The position numbers and the translations under genes were made by a program. The notes beneath the pieces are model-generated. The model saw only the letters and a list, made by a program, of their open reading frames with translations. It was not told the DNA's origin and did not search any database. From an uncultured Eubacteriales bacterium (GTDB lineage Bacteria > Bacillota > Clostridia > Christensenellales > Aristaeellaceae), in assembly GCA_900550955.1 (NCBI GenBank), contig URUF01000008.1, positions 19,660 through 83,659 on the forward strand: DNA of 64,000 nucleotides, written 5' to 3'. Below are positions 7,963 to 15,903 of this stretch, one piece after another (position 1 is the stretch's first letter; each line of letters starts with the position of its first letter).

Positions 7963-8244
7963 ATGGCGCAAACGTTAGCCCAAAAAAATGCGACCAACAA
8001 ATACCGGGCCAAAAACGGCCGCAAGCAAATCAATCTTGAGCTCACCGTGGAGGATCGCCTGGCATGGCAATCCTATGCCGACAGCCTCAGCCTGAGCTGC
8101 ACGGGCATGGTGCGCGAATGCGTTAGGCGCTGCATGGCGCTGGACCGCTGGATGGAAAACCCCGCCGCGTATGAGGCGCAGCGCCAGCGGCGTTCCTCCC
8201 CCGAGCTTACCCTGGGCATTGAAGGGATGGAAGGCATGGACTAA
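7963..8244 (+). CDS. Small ribbon-helix-helix-like protein of unknown function
   Basis: 93 aa from ATG 7963, with AGGGAGG 8 bp upstream. The longer frame from 7840 crosses the terminator and promoter and is rejected. After a basic N-terminus (KYRAKNGRK), a strand QINLELT is followed by a helix (VEDRLAWQSYADSL), a short turn (SLSCTG) and a second helix (MVRECVRRCMALDRWM). This is the strand-helix-turn-helix order of MetJ/Arc DNA-binding dimers. It has its own promoter and is monocistronic, upstream of the pheS leader. A similar small protein is at 29406-29687. I do not recognise a named family. Confidence 0.6.
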   Translation: MAQTLAQKNATNKYRAKNGRKQINLELTVEDRLAWQSYADSLSLSCTGMVRECVRRCMALDRWMENPAAYEAQRQRRSSPELTLGIEGMEGMD

Positions 8245-8252
8245 CGCATGCC

Positions 8253-8281
8253 TTGCAAATCGCGCGCGCGCATGCTATAAT
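8253..8281 (+). promoter_or_regulatory. Sigma-A promoter of the pheS T-box transcript
   Basis: TTGCAA (8253-8258), a 17-nt spacer that is largely (CG)n, and an exact TATAAT (8276-8281). The predicted start near 8288 coincides with the first base of the T-box stem I. Confidence 0.85.
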
Positions 8282-8287
8282 ACGTTT

Positions 8288-8558
8288 TGCGATGACGAAG
8301 AACAACACCCGCATCATCGTTACCGTATCAGAGAGGGCGGCGCGCGCGGGGCGCGGGCTGCAAGCCGCCCACGGAGCGGCGGGTCATTCGCTTCCGAGCA
8401 TTTCCCTTGAAGCCTCTAACCCGTAGAGGGAAACGGCCAGGCCCCGTTACAGGCCAAGAGCGCACCGGCGGCGTTGGCTGCCTGTGCGGAATTTGGGTGG
8501 TACAACGCGGCGGTATGCCTTCGTCCCATGGTCGCATGGGTGCGAAGGCTTTTGTTTT
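8288..8558 (+). promoter_or_regulatory. T-box leader (tRNA-Phe sensing) of pheS-pheT
   Basis: The diagnostic antiterminator element is at about 8487-8510 (GGAATTTGGGTGGTACAACGC), with the TGGT at 8498-8501 that pairs with the ACCA end of an uncharged tRNA. The competing terminator follows: CCTTCG+CCCATG (8518-8530) with CATGGG+CGAAGG (8535-8548), then CTTTTGTTTT. Stem I starts at 8288 (GCGATGAC, pairing with GTCATTCGC at 8383-8391). Two UUC triplets (8387 and 8392) are candidate Phe specifiers; I could not decide between them. When tRNA-Phe is uncharged, the leader should switch to antitermination and allow pheS expression. Confidence 0.9.
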
Positions 8559-8600
8559 ACCATCGGTTTTCTTCGCCAATTACTGAAGGAGGGACTAAGG

Positions 8601-9629
8601 ATGTCTGTTGTGGATACCCTGCGGGATATCAAAGAGCGGGTAGAAGGCGAGCTGGATACGTTGGATGGCTCCGCCTCGCTGGAAAGCCTGCGCGTGAAGG
8701 TATTGGGCAAAAAGGGCGAGCTGACCGCCCTGCTAAAGGGCATGGGCCAGCTTGCGCCGGAGGAACGCCCCAAGGTGGGCGCGCAGATTAACGAGGTGCG
8801 CCAGTGGCTAACCGCCCGCATGGACGAGGCGCAAGCCCGTATCCAGGCCGCCGAGCGCGAGGCCGCTTTAAAGCGTGAAACCATCGACGTTACCGAGCCG
8901 CGCCCCCTGCCCAAGGTGGGCAGCGAGCATCCCATCACCCTTGTGATGAACGAGCTGATCGAATGCTTCACCGGCCTGGGCTTTGACGTGATGGAGGGCC
9001 CGGAGGTTGAGCTGGATCATTACAACTTCGAGCTGATGAACCTGCCCAAGAACCATCCCGCGCGCGACGCGCAGGACACCTTCTATATGGACGATAACAT
9101 CGTTCTGCGCACGCATACCAGCCCCATGCAGGCCCGCGCCATGCTCACGCGCAAGCCCCCCATCCGCATCATCTGCCCCGGCCGCGTATACCGTGCCGAC
9201 GAGGTGGACGCTACCCACAGCCCCGTGTTCCATCAAATGGAGGGCCTTGTGGTGGACGAGCACGTGCGCATGAGCGACCTGCGCGGCACGCTGGAGGTAT
9301 TCGCCAAAAAGCTCTACGGCGAGGATGTTACCACCCGCTTCCGCCCCAGCTTCTTCCCCTTTACCGAGCCCAGCGCCGAGGTGGACCTCACCTGCGTGAA
9401 CTGCCATGGCAAGGGCTGCCGCATCTGCAAGGGCACCGGCTGGATTGAGGTGCTGGGCTCCGGCATGGTCAACCCCAAGGTGCTGGAAATGTGCGGCATC
9501 GACTCCACCAGGTATTCCGGCTTCGCCTTCGGCATCGGCCTGGAGCGCATCGCCATGCAGCGTTACGGCATTCGCGATATGCGCCTGCTGTACGAGGGCG
9601 ACGCGCGCCTGTTCAGCCAGTTGAGATAA
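8601..9629 (+). CDS. pheS: Phenylalanyl-tRNA synthetase alpha subunit
   Basis: 342 aa, usual size. It forms the catalytic half of the alpha2beta2 enzyme that charges tRNA-Phe. An N-terminal coiled-coil tRNA arm (about 1-85) is followed by the class II core: motif 2 around RVYRADEVDATHSPVFHQ and motif 3 FAFGIGLERIAM. A CVNC-(x4)-CRIC cluster between them, common in Bacillota PheS, may bind zinc. ATG 8601 follows AAGGAGGGACTAAGG. Expression is controlled by the T-box leader. pheT does not follow directly: a repeat element lies in the 309-bp gap. Confidence 0.97.
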   Translation: MSVVDTLRDIKERVEGELDTLDGSASLESLRVKVLGKKGELTALLKGMGQLAPEERPKVGAQINEVRQWLTARMDEAQARIQAAEREAALKRETIDVTEPRPLPKVGSEHPITLVMNELIECFTGLGFDVMEGPEVELDHYNFELMNLPKNHPARDAQDTFYMDDNIVLRTHTSPMQARAMLTRKPPIRIICPGRVYRADEVDATHSPVFHQMEGLVVDEHVRMSDLRGTLEVFAKKLYGEDVTTRFRPSFFPFTEPSAEVDLTCVNCHGKGCRICKGTGWIEVLGSGMVNPKVLEMCGIDSTRYSGFAFGIGLERIAMQRYGIRDMRLLYEGDARLFSQLR

Positions 9630-9683
9630 CGGCAGGGGCACCAGGCCAAGGGCCTTAAAAATCCCGCAGCCGCACGGCGCAGA

Positions 9684-9879
9684 CTGTCGAGAAACCCCAG
9701 GGAGGTTCGGAGGGCCGCAGCCCTCCGAACAACAATCCGAATCCAGCGACATGTGCGGTGGATTCGGAAGCCTTGCGTAGCAAGGTTTCCTTGCAGGGTT
9801 CACCGGCCGCGCCGCAGGCGCAGGTGAACCCTGTTTCGGCGGAAAAGATCGCTGCAGGCGAGCTTTTTCGCCGGCCTGA
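9684..9879. repeat. Composite palindromic repeat, copy A, between pheS and pheT
   Basis: It shares four blocks in the same order with the copy at 44169-44372: CTGTCGA-AAACCCC; GGAGG with GGAGGGCCGCAGCCCTCC (a hairpin); CAGCGACATGTGCGGTGG; GGAAGCCTTGCGTAGCAAGG with TTTCCTT; and near the end GGCGGAAAAGATCGC, GCAGGCGAGCTTTTTCG and GGCCTGA. Between the last blocks this copy carries a private hairpin (GGGTTCACC at 9797-9805, GGTGAACCC at 9823-9831). No open frame is convincing. Nothing else is seen in the 309-bp gap apart from the GAGAGGAAG ribosome site of pheT. Confidence 0.8.
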
Positions 9880-9938
9880 GCCGCACGGCTTCGCCGCGCG
9901 GCGCAAGCCATAGCTTGTGTATTGAGAGGAAGATATTT

Positions 9939-12329
9939 ATGAAATTGGCTATGAACATGCTCCGGCAATATGTGGATATCCCCGTTACGCCGGAGGAATA
10001 TACCGACCGCATGATTATGACCGGCACCGCCGTGGAGGGCGTGGAGGATATCAGCGGCGGTATGGATAAGGTGGTTGTAGGCCGCGTGCTCACCTGCGAG
10101 GATGTGGAGGGCACCCACCTGCACCAGTGCACCGTGGATGTGGGCGGCGGGGAACCCCTGCACATCGTTTGCGGCGCGCCCAACGTGGCGGCTGGCGAGC
10201 TGGTGCCCGTGGCGCTGGACGGCGCGCGCCTGCCCGGCGGCGTAAAGATCAAAAAGGGCAAGCTGCGCGGCATGACCTCCGAGGGCATGATCTGTTCGGG
10301 CGAGGAGCTGGGCGTGCCAAACGCCCTCTATCCCAATGTTGAGGACAAGGGCATCCTGGTGTTTCAGGAGGACTACCCCTTGGGCGCAGACGTGCGCCCG
10401 TTGCTTGGCATCGACGATACCGCCGTGGATTTTGAAATCCTGGCCAACCGGCCGGATTGCCTGTGCGCCATCGGCATCGCGCGCGAAACCGCGGCTGCCC
10501 TGGGCACCGTGTTCCACGCGCCGGAAATTGCCGTGAAGGAGGCGGGCGGCGATATCCATAACGAGGTCAAAATCCGCGTGGAAGCGCCGGACCTGTGCCC
10601 CCGCTATGCCGCGCGCGTAATCAAAAACGTGCGCATCAAGCCCTCCCCCCTGTGGCTGCGCAAATACCTGCACGGGGCCGGGCTGCGCGCCATCAACAAT
10701 ATCGTGGATATCACCAACTATATCATGCTGGAATACGGCCACCCCATGCACGCCTTTGACCTAAGCAAGGTGCGCGGCAGGCAGATTGTGGTGCGCCGCG
10801 CCCACGAGGGGGAAACGCTTACCACGCTGGACGGCAACGAGCGCGCCCTGCGCACGGACGACCTGGTGATCTGCGATGAGGAACGCGCCACCGGCCTGGC
10901 CGGCATCATGGGCGGCGAGGAAAGCGAGATTGTGGAAGGCACGCGGGAGGTTATGTTCGAGTGCGCCGCCTTTGACCGCACCGCCATCCGCCTTACCAGC
11001 CGCGCGCTGGGCATGCGCACCGAGGCCAGCGGCCGCTTTGAGCGCGGCGTGGCCCCCGGCACCGTGATGGAAGCGCTGGAGCGCGCATGCCAGTTGGTTA
11101 ACGAGCTGGACGCGGGCGACGTTGTCACCGGCGCGATCGACCTGTATCCCGCCCCCAAGCCGCAGCAGACGATTACCGCCAGCGTCAGCCGTATCCAGGA
11201 GCGCGCGGGCGTTGCCATTCCCGCCGAAGATATGGTGCAAATCCTTCATAAGCTGCAATTTGGCTGCGAGCGCAACGGCGATACCCTTACCGTAACCGTA
11301 CCCGCCTTCCGCGAGGATTTGGACGGGGAGGCCGATATCTGCGAGGAATGCCTGCGCATTTATGGCTACGAGCACATTGGCGCAACCGCCCTGCGCGGCG
11401 AAACCACCCAGGGCGGCGTAAGCCCCATGAAGGCCCTCAAAAACCGGGTGGCGCGCCTGCTCACCGGCATGGGCTACCTGGAAATTATGAATTTCAGCTT
11501 CACCGGCGTTAAGGAAATCCAAAAGCTGGGCCTGCCGCAGGAGGATCCGCGCACCCAGCCCATGCCCATTCGCAACCCGCTGGGCGAGGACGCGGCTGTG
11601 ATGCGTCCCACCCTGGCGTGCGATATGCTGCGCACCCTGGCCTTCAACATGAACCACTCCACCGAGGCCGCCAGCCTTTATGAGATGGCCGCGGTGTTTG
11701 ACCATCACCATCTCACGCAGGAGGGCCTGCCCACCGAAACGCAAACCCTATGCCTGGGCGCGTATGGCGCGGATGTGGACTTCTTCACCGTGCGTGGGGC
11801 CGTGGAGGCCATCCTGCATGCCAGCGGCATTGCCTGCACCGTAGAGCCTGGCGCGGACGCGTACTATCATCCGGGCCGCAGCGCCCGCCTCACGCGCGGC
11901 GGCGTGGCGTTCGCACAAGTGGGCGAGGTGCATCCCGCCGTGCGCGAGCGCTTTGATATGCCCAAGCGCGCCGTTATCGCCGAGGTAAACCTGCAAACGC
12001 TGCTGGAAAGCCATAAGCCCATGGGCGAGATGAAGCCCCTGCCGCGCTTCCCCGCCATGGCGCGCGACCTGGCCCTTGTGATGGACGAGGGCGTGGCCGT
12101 AGGCCCCTTGATGGGCGATATGCGCAAGGCTGCCGGGAAGCTGCTGGAAAGCATCCAGATGTTCGACGTATACCGCGGCGTTCAAGTGGGCGTGAACAAA
12201 AAGAGCGTGGCCTTCTCCCTCACCTTCCGCGCGCCGGACCGCACCCTTACCGATGAGGAAGTGCAAAAGGCCATGGACAAGGTGCGGCAGATGTGCGCCC
12301 AGAAGTACCAGGCCGCCATCCGCGGATAA
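9939..12329 (+). CDS. pheT: Phenylalanyl-tRNA synthetase beta subunit
   Basis: 796 aa, full length. Domains in order: an EMAP/YtvA-type tRNA-binding domain (about 40-150, including IVCGAPNVAAGELVPVAL), the B3/B4 editing domain (MLEYGHPMHAFDL, GIMGGEESEI), B5 (about 405-480), the catalytic-like core, and a C-terminal anticodon-binding FDX-ACB domain (RFPAMARDLALVMDE onward). ATG 9939 has GAGAGGAAG upstream. It should be co-transcribed with pheS through the repeat. The repeat's hairpins could lower read-through, which matters because the two subunits are needed in equal amounts. Confidence 0.97.
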   Translation: MKLAMNMLRQYVDIPVTPEEYTDRMIMTGTAVEGVEDISGGMDKVVVGRVLTCEDVEGTHLHQCTVDVGGGEPLHIVCGAPNVAAGELVPVALDGARLPGGVKIKKGKLRGMTSEGMICSGEELGVPNALYPNVEDKGILVFQEDYPLGADVRPLLGIDDTAVDFEILANRPDCLCAIGIARETAAALGTVFHAPEIAVKEAGGDIHNEVKIRVEAPDLCPRYAARVIKNVRIKPSPLWLRKYLHGAGLRAINNIVDITNYIMLEYGHPMHAFDLSKVRGRQIVVRRAHEGETLTTLDGNERALRTDDLVICDEERATGLAGIMGGEESEIVEGTREVMFECAAFDRTAIRLTSRALGMRTEASGRFERGVAPGTVMEALERACQLVNELDAGDVVTGAIDLYPAPKPQQTITASVSRIQERAGVAIPAEDMVQILHKLQFGCERNGDTLTVTVPAFREDLDGEADICEECLRIYGYEHIGATALRGETTQGGVSPMKALKNRVARLLTGMGYLEIMNFSFTGVKEIQKLGLPQEDPRTQPMPIRNPLGEDAAVMRPTLACDMLRTLAFNMNHSTEAASLYEMAAVFDHHHLTQEGLPTETQTLCLGAYGADVDFFTVRGAVEAILHASGIACTVEPGADAYYHPGRSARLTRGGVAFAQVGEVHPAVRERFDMPKRAVIAEVNLQTLLESHKPMGEMKPLPRFPAMARDLALVMDEGVAVGPLMGDMRKAAGKLLESIQMFDVYRGVQVGVNKKSVAFSLTFRAPDRTLTDEEVQKAMDKVRQMCAQKYQAAIRG

Positions 12330-12345
12330 ACAAACCCTAAGCCGC

Positions 12346-12389
12346 GCGCCGTTTCCAGGAGCTTATGTACCCTGGAAACGGCGCTTTTT
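12346..12389 (+). terminator. Strong terminator of the pheS-pheT operon
   Basis: A perfect 14-bp stem GCGCCGTTTCCAGG (12346-12359) / CCTGGAAACGGCGC (12371-12384), an 11-nt loop and TTTTT. Confidence 0.95.
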
Positions 12390-12410
12390 GAATGGCGCTC
12401 TGGCGCTTTT

Positions 12411-12447
12411 AAAAAAGAAAGGGGCGGGAAGCCTGCGCTTCCCGCCC
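12411..12447 (-). terminator. Terminator of the flavin reductase gene
   Basis: A perfect 10-bp stem GGGCGGGAAG / CTTCCCGCCC (12422-12431, 12438-12447) with a T-rich tract on the minus strand (A-run at 12411-12420). Together with the pheT terminator it insulates the convergent units. Confidence 0.9.
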
Positions 12448-12471
12448 GTCGCTTGCGCTTATTATGTGCGC

Positions 12472-14181
12472 TTATAGCCCTTCCGCGGCCTTTTCGGCGG
12501 CATAGCGGCCGCTGTTGGCGGCAAAGGACACGCCAATGCCCACGCCCGGATACTGGCGCGTGAAAGCGTTGCCCGCAATCAGCTCGCCCGAAGCATACAG
12601 GCCCTCTACCACATTGCCCTCGCCATCCAGCACGCGGCAGTCGTCGTCCACCTCAATGCCGGGAATGGTGCCAAACGTGCGCAGGGTGATCTTTTCAATA
12701 TAGAAGGGCGCGGTTTCCACCTTGGTGGCCTTGGCCGCAGCCAGCTCATACTCTGCGGCGGGAATGGCCTCGCCCGCGTCGGCAGCCTTGTTATAGTTTT
12801 CAATCGTGGCGGCAAGCTTTTCAGCGTCAATGCCGTTGTCCGCCGCCAGGGCCTCGATGGTATCGTACTGCTTTACAAATCCCTTTTCAATTTTCGCCTG
12901 AATGGTATCCATATCCGCATAGCTGGCATCCGCAATCAGGAAAGCAGCCTGCTCCTTTTGCTGGGACACAGCGCGCTGCACCACATACTTGGGTTCCGCC
13001 TCGCCAATGAAGCGCTCGCCGTCCAGGTTCACCATGAAATTGACGTTGATCAGGTTAGAGCCGTCCGGGGCAACCACGGAGCCCATGCTGCCGTCGCCCA
13101 CAATTTTGGTGCCAAACGCGCGGGTCATGGCGATACCGTCGCCCGTAGCGCCCGCATTGGTGGAGAAAAAGCCGTCCGCGAACAGCGGAAGATATTCGGC
13201 CATCATTTCAGCATTGCTGCCAAAGCCGCCCGTAGCCAGGATAACCGCCTTCGCGCGGATCTCGTAGCGCTGCTCCCTGTCCTGGGCCACAACGCCAACC
13301 ACCTTGCCGTCCTCCACAATCAGCTCCTGCGCGGCGGTACCCATGCGCAGATCAAAAGCGTTTTCCTTCACATAGCTGTTCAGGAAATCCGCAAAGCTCT
13401 GGCCGCGGTTTTCCGTGCGGATAGCGTAAACCTTATCGGAATATTTGCTGGTCGCCTCGGTTTCCTTGGTGAAGGGCGTGCCATAGCCAATCAGGCGCTC
13501 CAGCAGCACGTCGCTTTTGGCGTACACCTTCTCCACAAAGTCACCGCGCACCTCCGTGCCGGAGGTATAGCTGAATAGCGCGGTAAAATCCTCCGGGGTG
13601 CATTCCACGCCATCGCGCTTGTGGTACTCGGAGCTGATACCCGCGATCGCGCCGCCGGAGGCAGGCAGGGAACCGCTTACCATGTCCAGCTTCTCCAGCG
13701 CGATGAACTTCACATCAGGATAATCTTCCTTGAGCTCATAGGCGGCCATCAGGCCGGAAATGCCCGCGCCCACGATAACGATATCCGTTTCCACGGTTTC
13801 GCCCTGCGTTAGCTCCGCAGCCTGCTTTTCCTGCTGGAAGGCGCTTACGTCAACGCCGACGGCCACAAGCGCAGCTTCCGCCGCCTGCATGATGGCGTTG
13901 CTGGTAACGGTCGCGCCCGCTACCGCGTCCACAACCAGGCTCTGCTCCTCAACGATGCGCGCGGGGATGGCCTCAATGGCTTTGTCGCCAATGCCGGGGG
14001 TTTCCTCGTTCTCGCCAACAGTCACAGCGGTGATCTTGCCATCCGCATAGCTTACGGTAACGGGCACCTTGCCGCCCATGCCGTCCGCCTCGGCGGTGTA
14101 GTCCTCAGCCAGCGCTGCGCTCCCTGTGCACAGCAGCGTGCATGCGCACAGCAAACACGCCATTTTCTTTAAAGCATTCAT
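12472..14181 (-). CDS. Exported FMN-linked, FAD-dependent reductase (fumarate reductase/flavocytochrome c family)
   Basis: 569 aa. A signal peptide (about 1-25, cleavage after SAALA) is followed by an FMN-binding domain. Its DAVAGATVTS places the flavin-accepting Thr at about residue 91 (ApbE/FmnB target). A GAGISG FAD fold (138-143) leads a fumarate-reductase-type catalytic domain to the end. Such proteins act outside the membrane and reduce fumarate, urocanate or similar acceptors, taking electrons from extracytosolic flavin chains. The substrate cannot be read from sequence. It is monocistronic, with its own strong promoter and terminator. Neither the flavin transferase nor an electron-donor complex is encoded nearby. 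Confidence 0.88.
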   Translation of the reverse strand: MNALKKMACLLCACTLLCTGSAALAEDYTAEADGMGGKVPVTVSYADGKITAVTVGENEETPGIGDKAIEAIPARIVEEQSLVVDAVAGATVTSNAIMQAAEAALVAVGVDVSAFQQEKQAAELTQGETVETDIVIVGAGISGLMAAYELKEDYPDVKFIALEKLDMVSGSLPASGGAIAGISSEYHKRDGVECTPEDFTALFSYTSGTEVRGDFVEKVYAKSDVLLERLIGYGTPFTKETEATSKYSDKVYAIRTENRGQSFADFLNSYVKENAFDLRMGTAAQELIVEDGKVVGVVAQDREQRYEIRAKAVILATGGFGSNAEMMAEYLPLFADGFFSTNAGATGDGIAMTRAFGTKIVGDGSMGSVVAPDGSNLINVNFMVNLDGERFIGEAEPKYVVQRAVSQQKEQAAFLIADASYADMDTIQAKIEKGFVKQYDTIEALAADNGIDAEKLAATIENYNKAADAGEAIPAAEYELAAAKATKVETAPFYIEKITLRTFGTIPGIEVDDDCRVLDGEGNVVEGLYASGELIAGNAFTRQYPGVGIGVSFAANSGRYAAEKAAEGL

Positions 14182-14219
14182 TTTTGACCCTCCTTTGCCC
14201 TCTCGGGCGAATTCGACTC

Positions 14220-14248
14220 ATTATAGCAGACCATATATGCCTAGTCAA
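14220..14248 (-). promoter_or_regulatory. Sigma-A promoter of the flavin reductase gene
   Basis: On the minus strand: TTGACT (14248-14243), a 17-nt spacer and an exact TATAAT (14225-14220). It lies 39 bp upstream of the start codon, which has AAAGGAGGG before it. Confidence 0.9.
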
Positions 14249-14370
14249 TACTCTTTCCCTTTTTTGCGTGCTTTTCAAAAACCCCTTTTTCTCCGCAACC
14301 CGTTGCTCCAACTCCACGTCCCTGTATACGATATATCCACCCGCCCCTTAGCCGCCTGATCAAAGCGCCC

Positions 14371-14506
14371 ACTCACGCCAAGCCGCACAAAAAGCAGAGC
14401 GCGGCGCAAAGCGCCCGCGCCCCAAGCAGCGCTCTCCCATACCCCGCTTACGCCAAACCACACAAAAAGCAGAGCGCGGCGCGAAGCGTCCGCGCCCCCA
14501 AGCAGC
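14371..14506. repeat. Tandem 60-nt duplication plus hairpins in a 465-bp intergenic region
   Basis: Two direct copies of about 60 nt (14371-14430 and 14446-14506) share the cores CACAAAAAGCAGAGCGCGGCG and CGCGCCCCAAGCAGC (the second has one extra C), separated by 15 nt. Downstream are two perfect hairpins: GCCGGGCCGC/GCGGCCCGGC (14512-14537) and GCCCGATGG/CCATCGGGC (14546-14570). The rest of the gap up to 14646 is C-rich and shows no gene. Confidence 0.75.
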
Positions 14507-14646
14507 TCAAAGCCGGGCCGCCCGTATGCGGCCCGGCGGCACAAAGCCCGATGGCCTTCCGCCATCGGGCGAACCTTCTTCCCCCACGCCCACCCCCGCC
14601 TGCCCTTTCAGGGCCGCGGTCCGGGGTGCAGGGGCTCAGCCCCTGC

Positions 14647-15807
14647 CTAGCGCCAGTTGGCAAGAAGGCGTAGGAAGGCCGAAAGCAGGCCGGGCATGCC
14701 CACATCCTCGGCCGCTACGGCGGATAGCTTCGCAATAACCGTATCGCCAAGCTTTACGCGCACAATGCCTATGGCGTCGCCCGCGTTAATGGGCGCGGCA
14801 ACCTGCTCGGGCAGCTCCACCTCCAGGGAAAGCTGCTTTTCCTGCCCGGGCTTTAGCAGCATGCTCAAACCCGCGCCCACAGCCGCCTCCACGGTATCCT
14901 TCATGCCAAGGTGCACGGGAACGGTGCGGCCCAAACGATCGCCTTTGCTAAAGATCACCACGCGCTTATAGCCTGCAAAGCCATAATCCAGCATGGCGCG
15001 CGCCTCGTTAAAGCGCTTCTGGCTGTTGTCCGTACCCAGAACGATAGCGATCAGGCGCAGGCCGTTCTTCTGCGCGGTGGCGCATAGGCAGTACTTCGAC
15101 GCGTCCGCGCTGCCGGTTTTCAGGCCGTCGCAGCCGTCGTAAAAGCGCACCAGCCGGTTGGTGTTGGTCAGGTCGGTCACGCGGCCTCCGGGGTGCGTAA
15201 GCGTGTCCATCCATACGGAGGCATGCGTAAAATAATCAGGGTGGCGGCATACCTCGCAGGCAAGGGCCGCCACGTCGCGCGCGGTGGTGTATTGGCGGCT
15301 GTCCGGCAGGCCCGTCGGGTTGGTGTAGAACGTGCTTTCCATGCCCAGCTCCGCCGCGCGCTGGTTCATCTGCTCCACAAAAGCCGCCTCGCTGCCCGCG
15401 ATGTGCTCGGCCAGGGCATAGGCCGCGTCGTTCGCGCTGGCTATAATCGTGGCATGCAGCAGATCCCTGAGCTTGTAAACCGCGTTTGCGTCCAAAAGCG
15501 CTTGGCTGCCAATCTGCGCGGCGGCCGCCTGGCTCACGGTGATATCGTCCTCAAGGCTAACGCGTCCCGCCTCCAGCTCCTCAAAGCAAATCAACAGGGT
15601 CATCAGCTTGGTCACGCTGGCCACCTGTCGCTTTTCGTCCGCGTTCTTTTCAAAAATCACCGTGCCGGTATCCGCTTCCAAAAGCATCGCGCTGGGCGAG
15701 GTAAGCTCCACGGGCACGCCTTCCTCAAGCGGCGCGGCCAAAGCCGCGCCCATAACCGCCGCGCAGGCCAAAAGCAGCGCCAATAGCCGCCTTGCATGGT
15801 TTCTCAT
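14647..15807 (-). CDS. dacF: D-alanyl-D-alanine carboxypeptidase, DacF-like (PBP5 family)
   Basis: 386 aa from the ATG at 15807 (GGAAGGAG just upstream; the in-frame ATG 18 bp earlier lacks a ribosome site). A signal peptide spans about 1-25. The serine-peptidase motifs are intact: SVTK (64-67), SAN (124-126) and KTG (230-232). A C-terminal PBP5-type beta domain follows and the last helix (LLSAFLRLLANWR) can anchor the protein to the membrane. It trims the terminal D-Ala from peptidoglycan pentapeptides. The order deoB-punA-dacF is the same as the Bacillus subtilis drm-pupG-dacF operon, whose dacF belongs to the sporulation programme. Confidence 0.92.
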   Translation of the reverse strand: MRNHARRLLALLLACAAVMGAALAAPLEEGVPVELTSPSAMLLEADTGTVIFEKNADEKRQVASVTKLMTLLICFEELEAGRVSLEDDITVSQAAAAQIGSQALLDANAVYKLRDLLHATIIASANDAAYALAEHIAGSEAAFVEQMNQRAAELGMESTFYTNPTGLPDSRQYTTARDVAALACEVCRHPDYFTHASVWMDTLTHPGGRVTDLTNTNRLVRFYDGCDGLKTGSADASKYCLCATAQKNGLRLIAIVLGTDNSQKRFNEARAMLDYGFAGYKRVVIFSKGDRLGRTVPVHLGMKDTVEAAVGAGLSMLLKPGQEKQLSLEVELPEQVAAPINAGDAIGIVRVKLGDTVIAKLSAVAAEDVGMPGLLSAFLRLLANWR

Positions 15808-15903
15808 AGCAAAAACTCCTTCCATGGCTGGTACCCTTCTTGGGATACCATACGCATGAAAGGAGCAAAAAAGCTGTCGAATGCGCCGCCGGGCGCAAAA
15901 AAG

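Noticed and set aside
8868..10751. Minus-strand open frame of 627 codons across pheS and pheT
   Set aside because: Antisense shadow of two certain genes and the repeat; no ribosome site and His/Ala/Gly-rich composition typical of reverse frames in GC-rich DNA.
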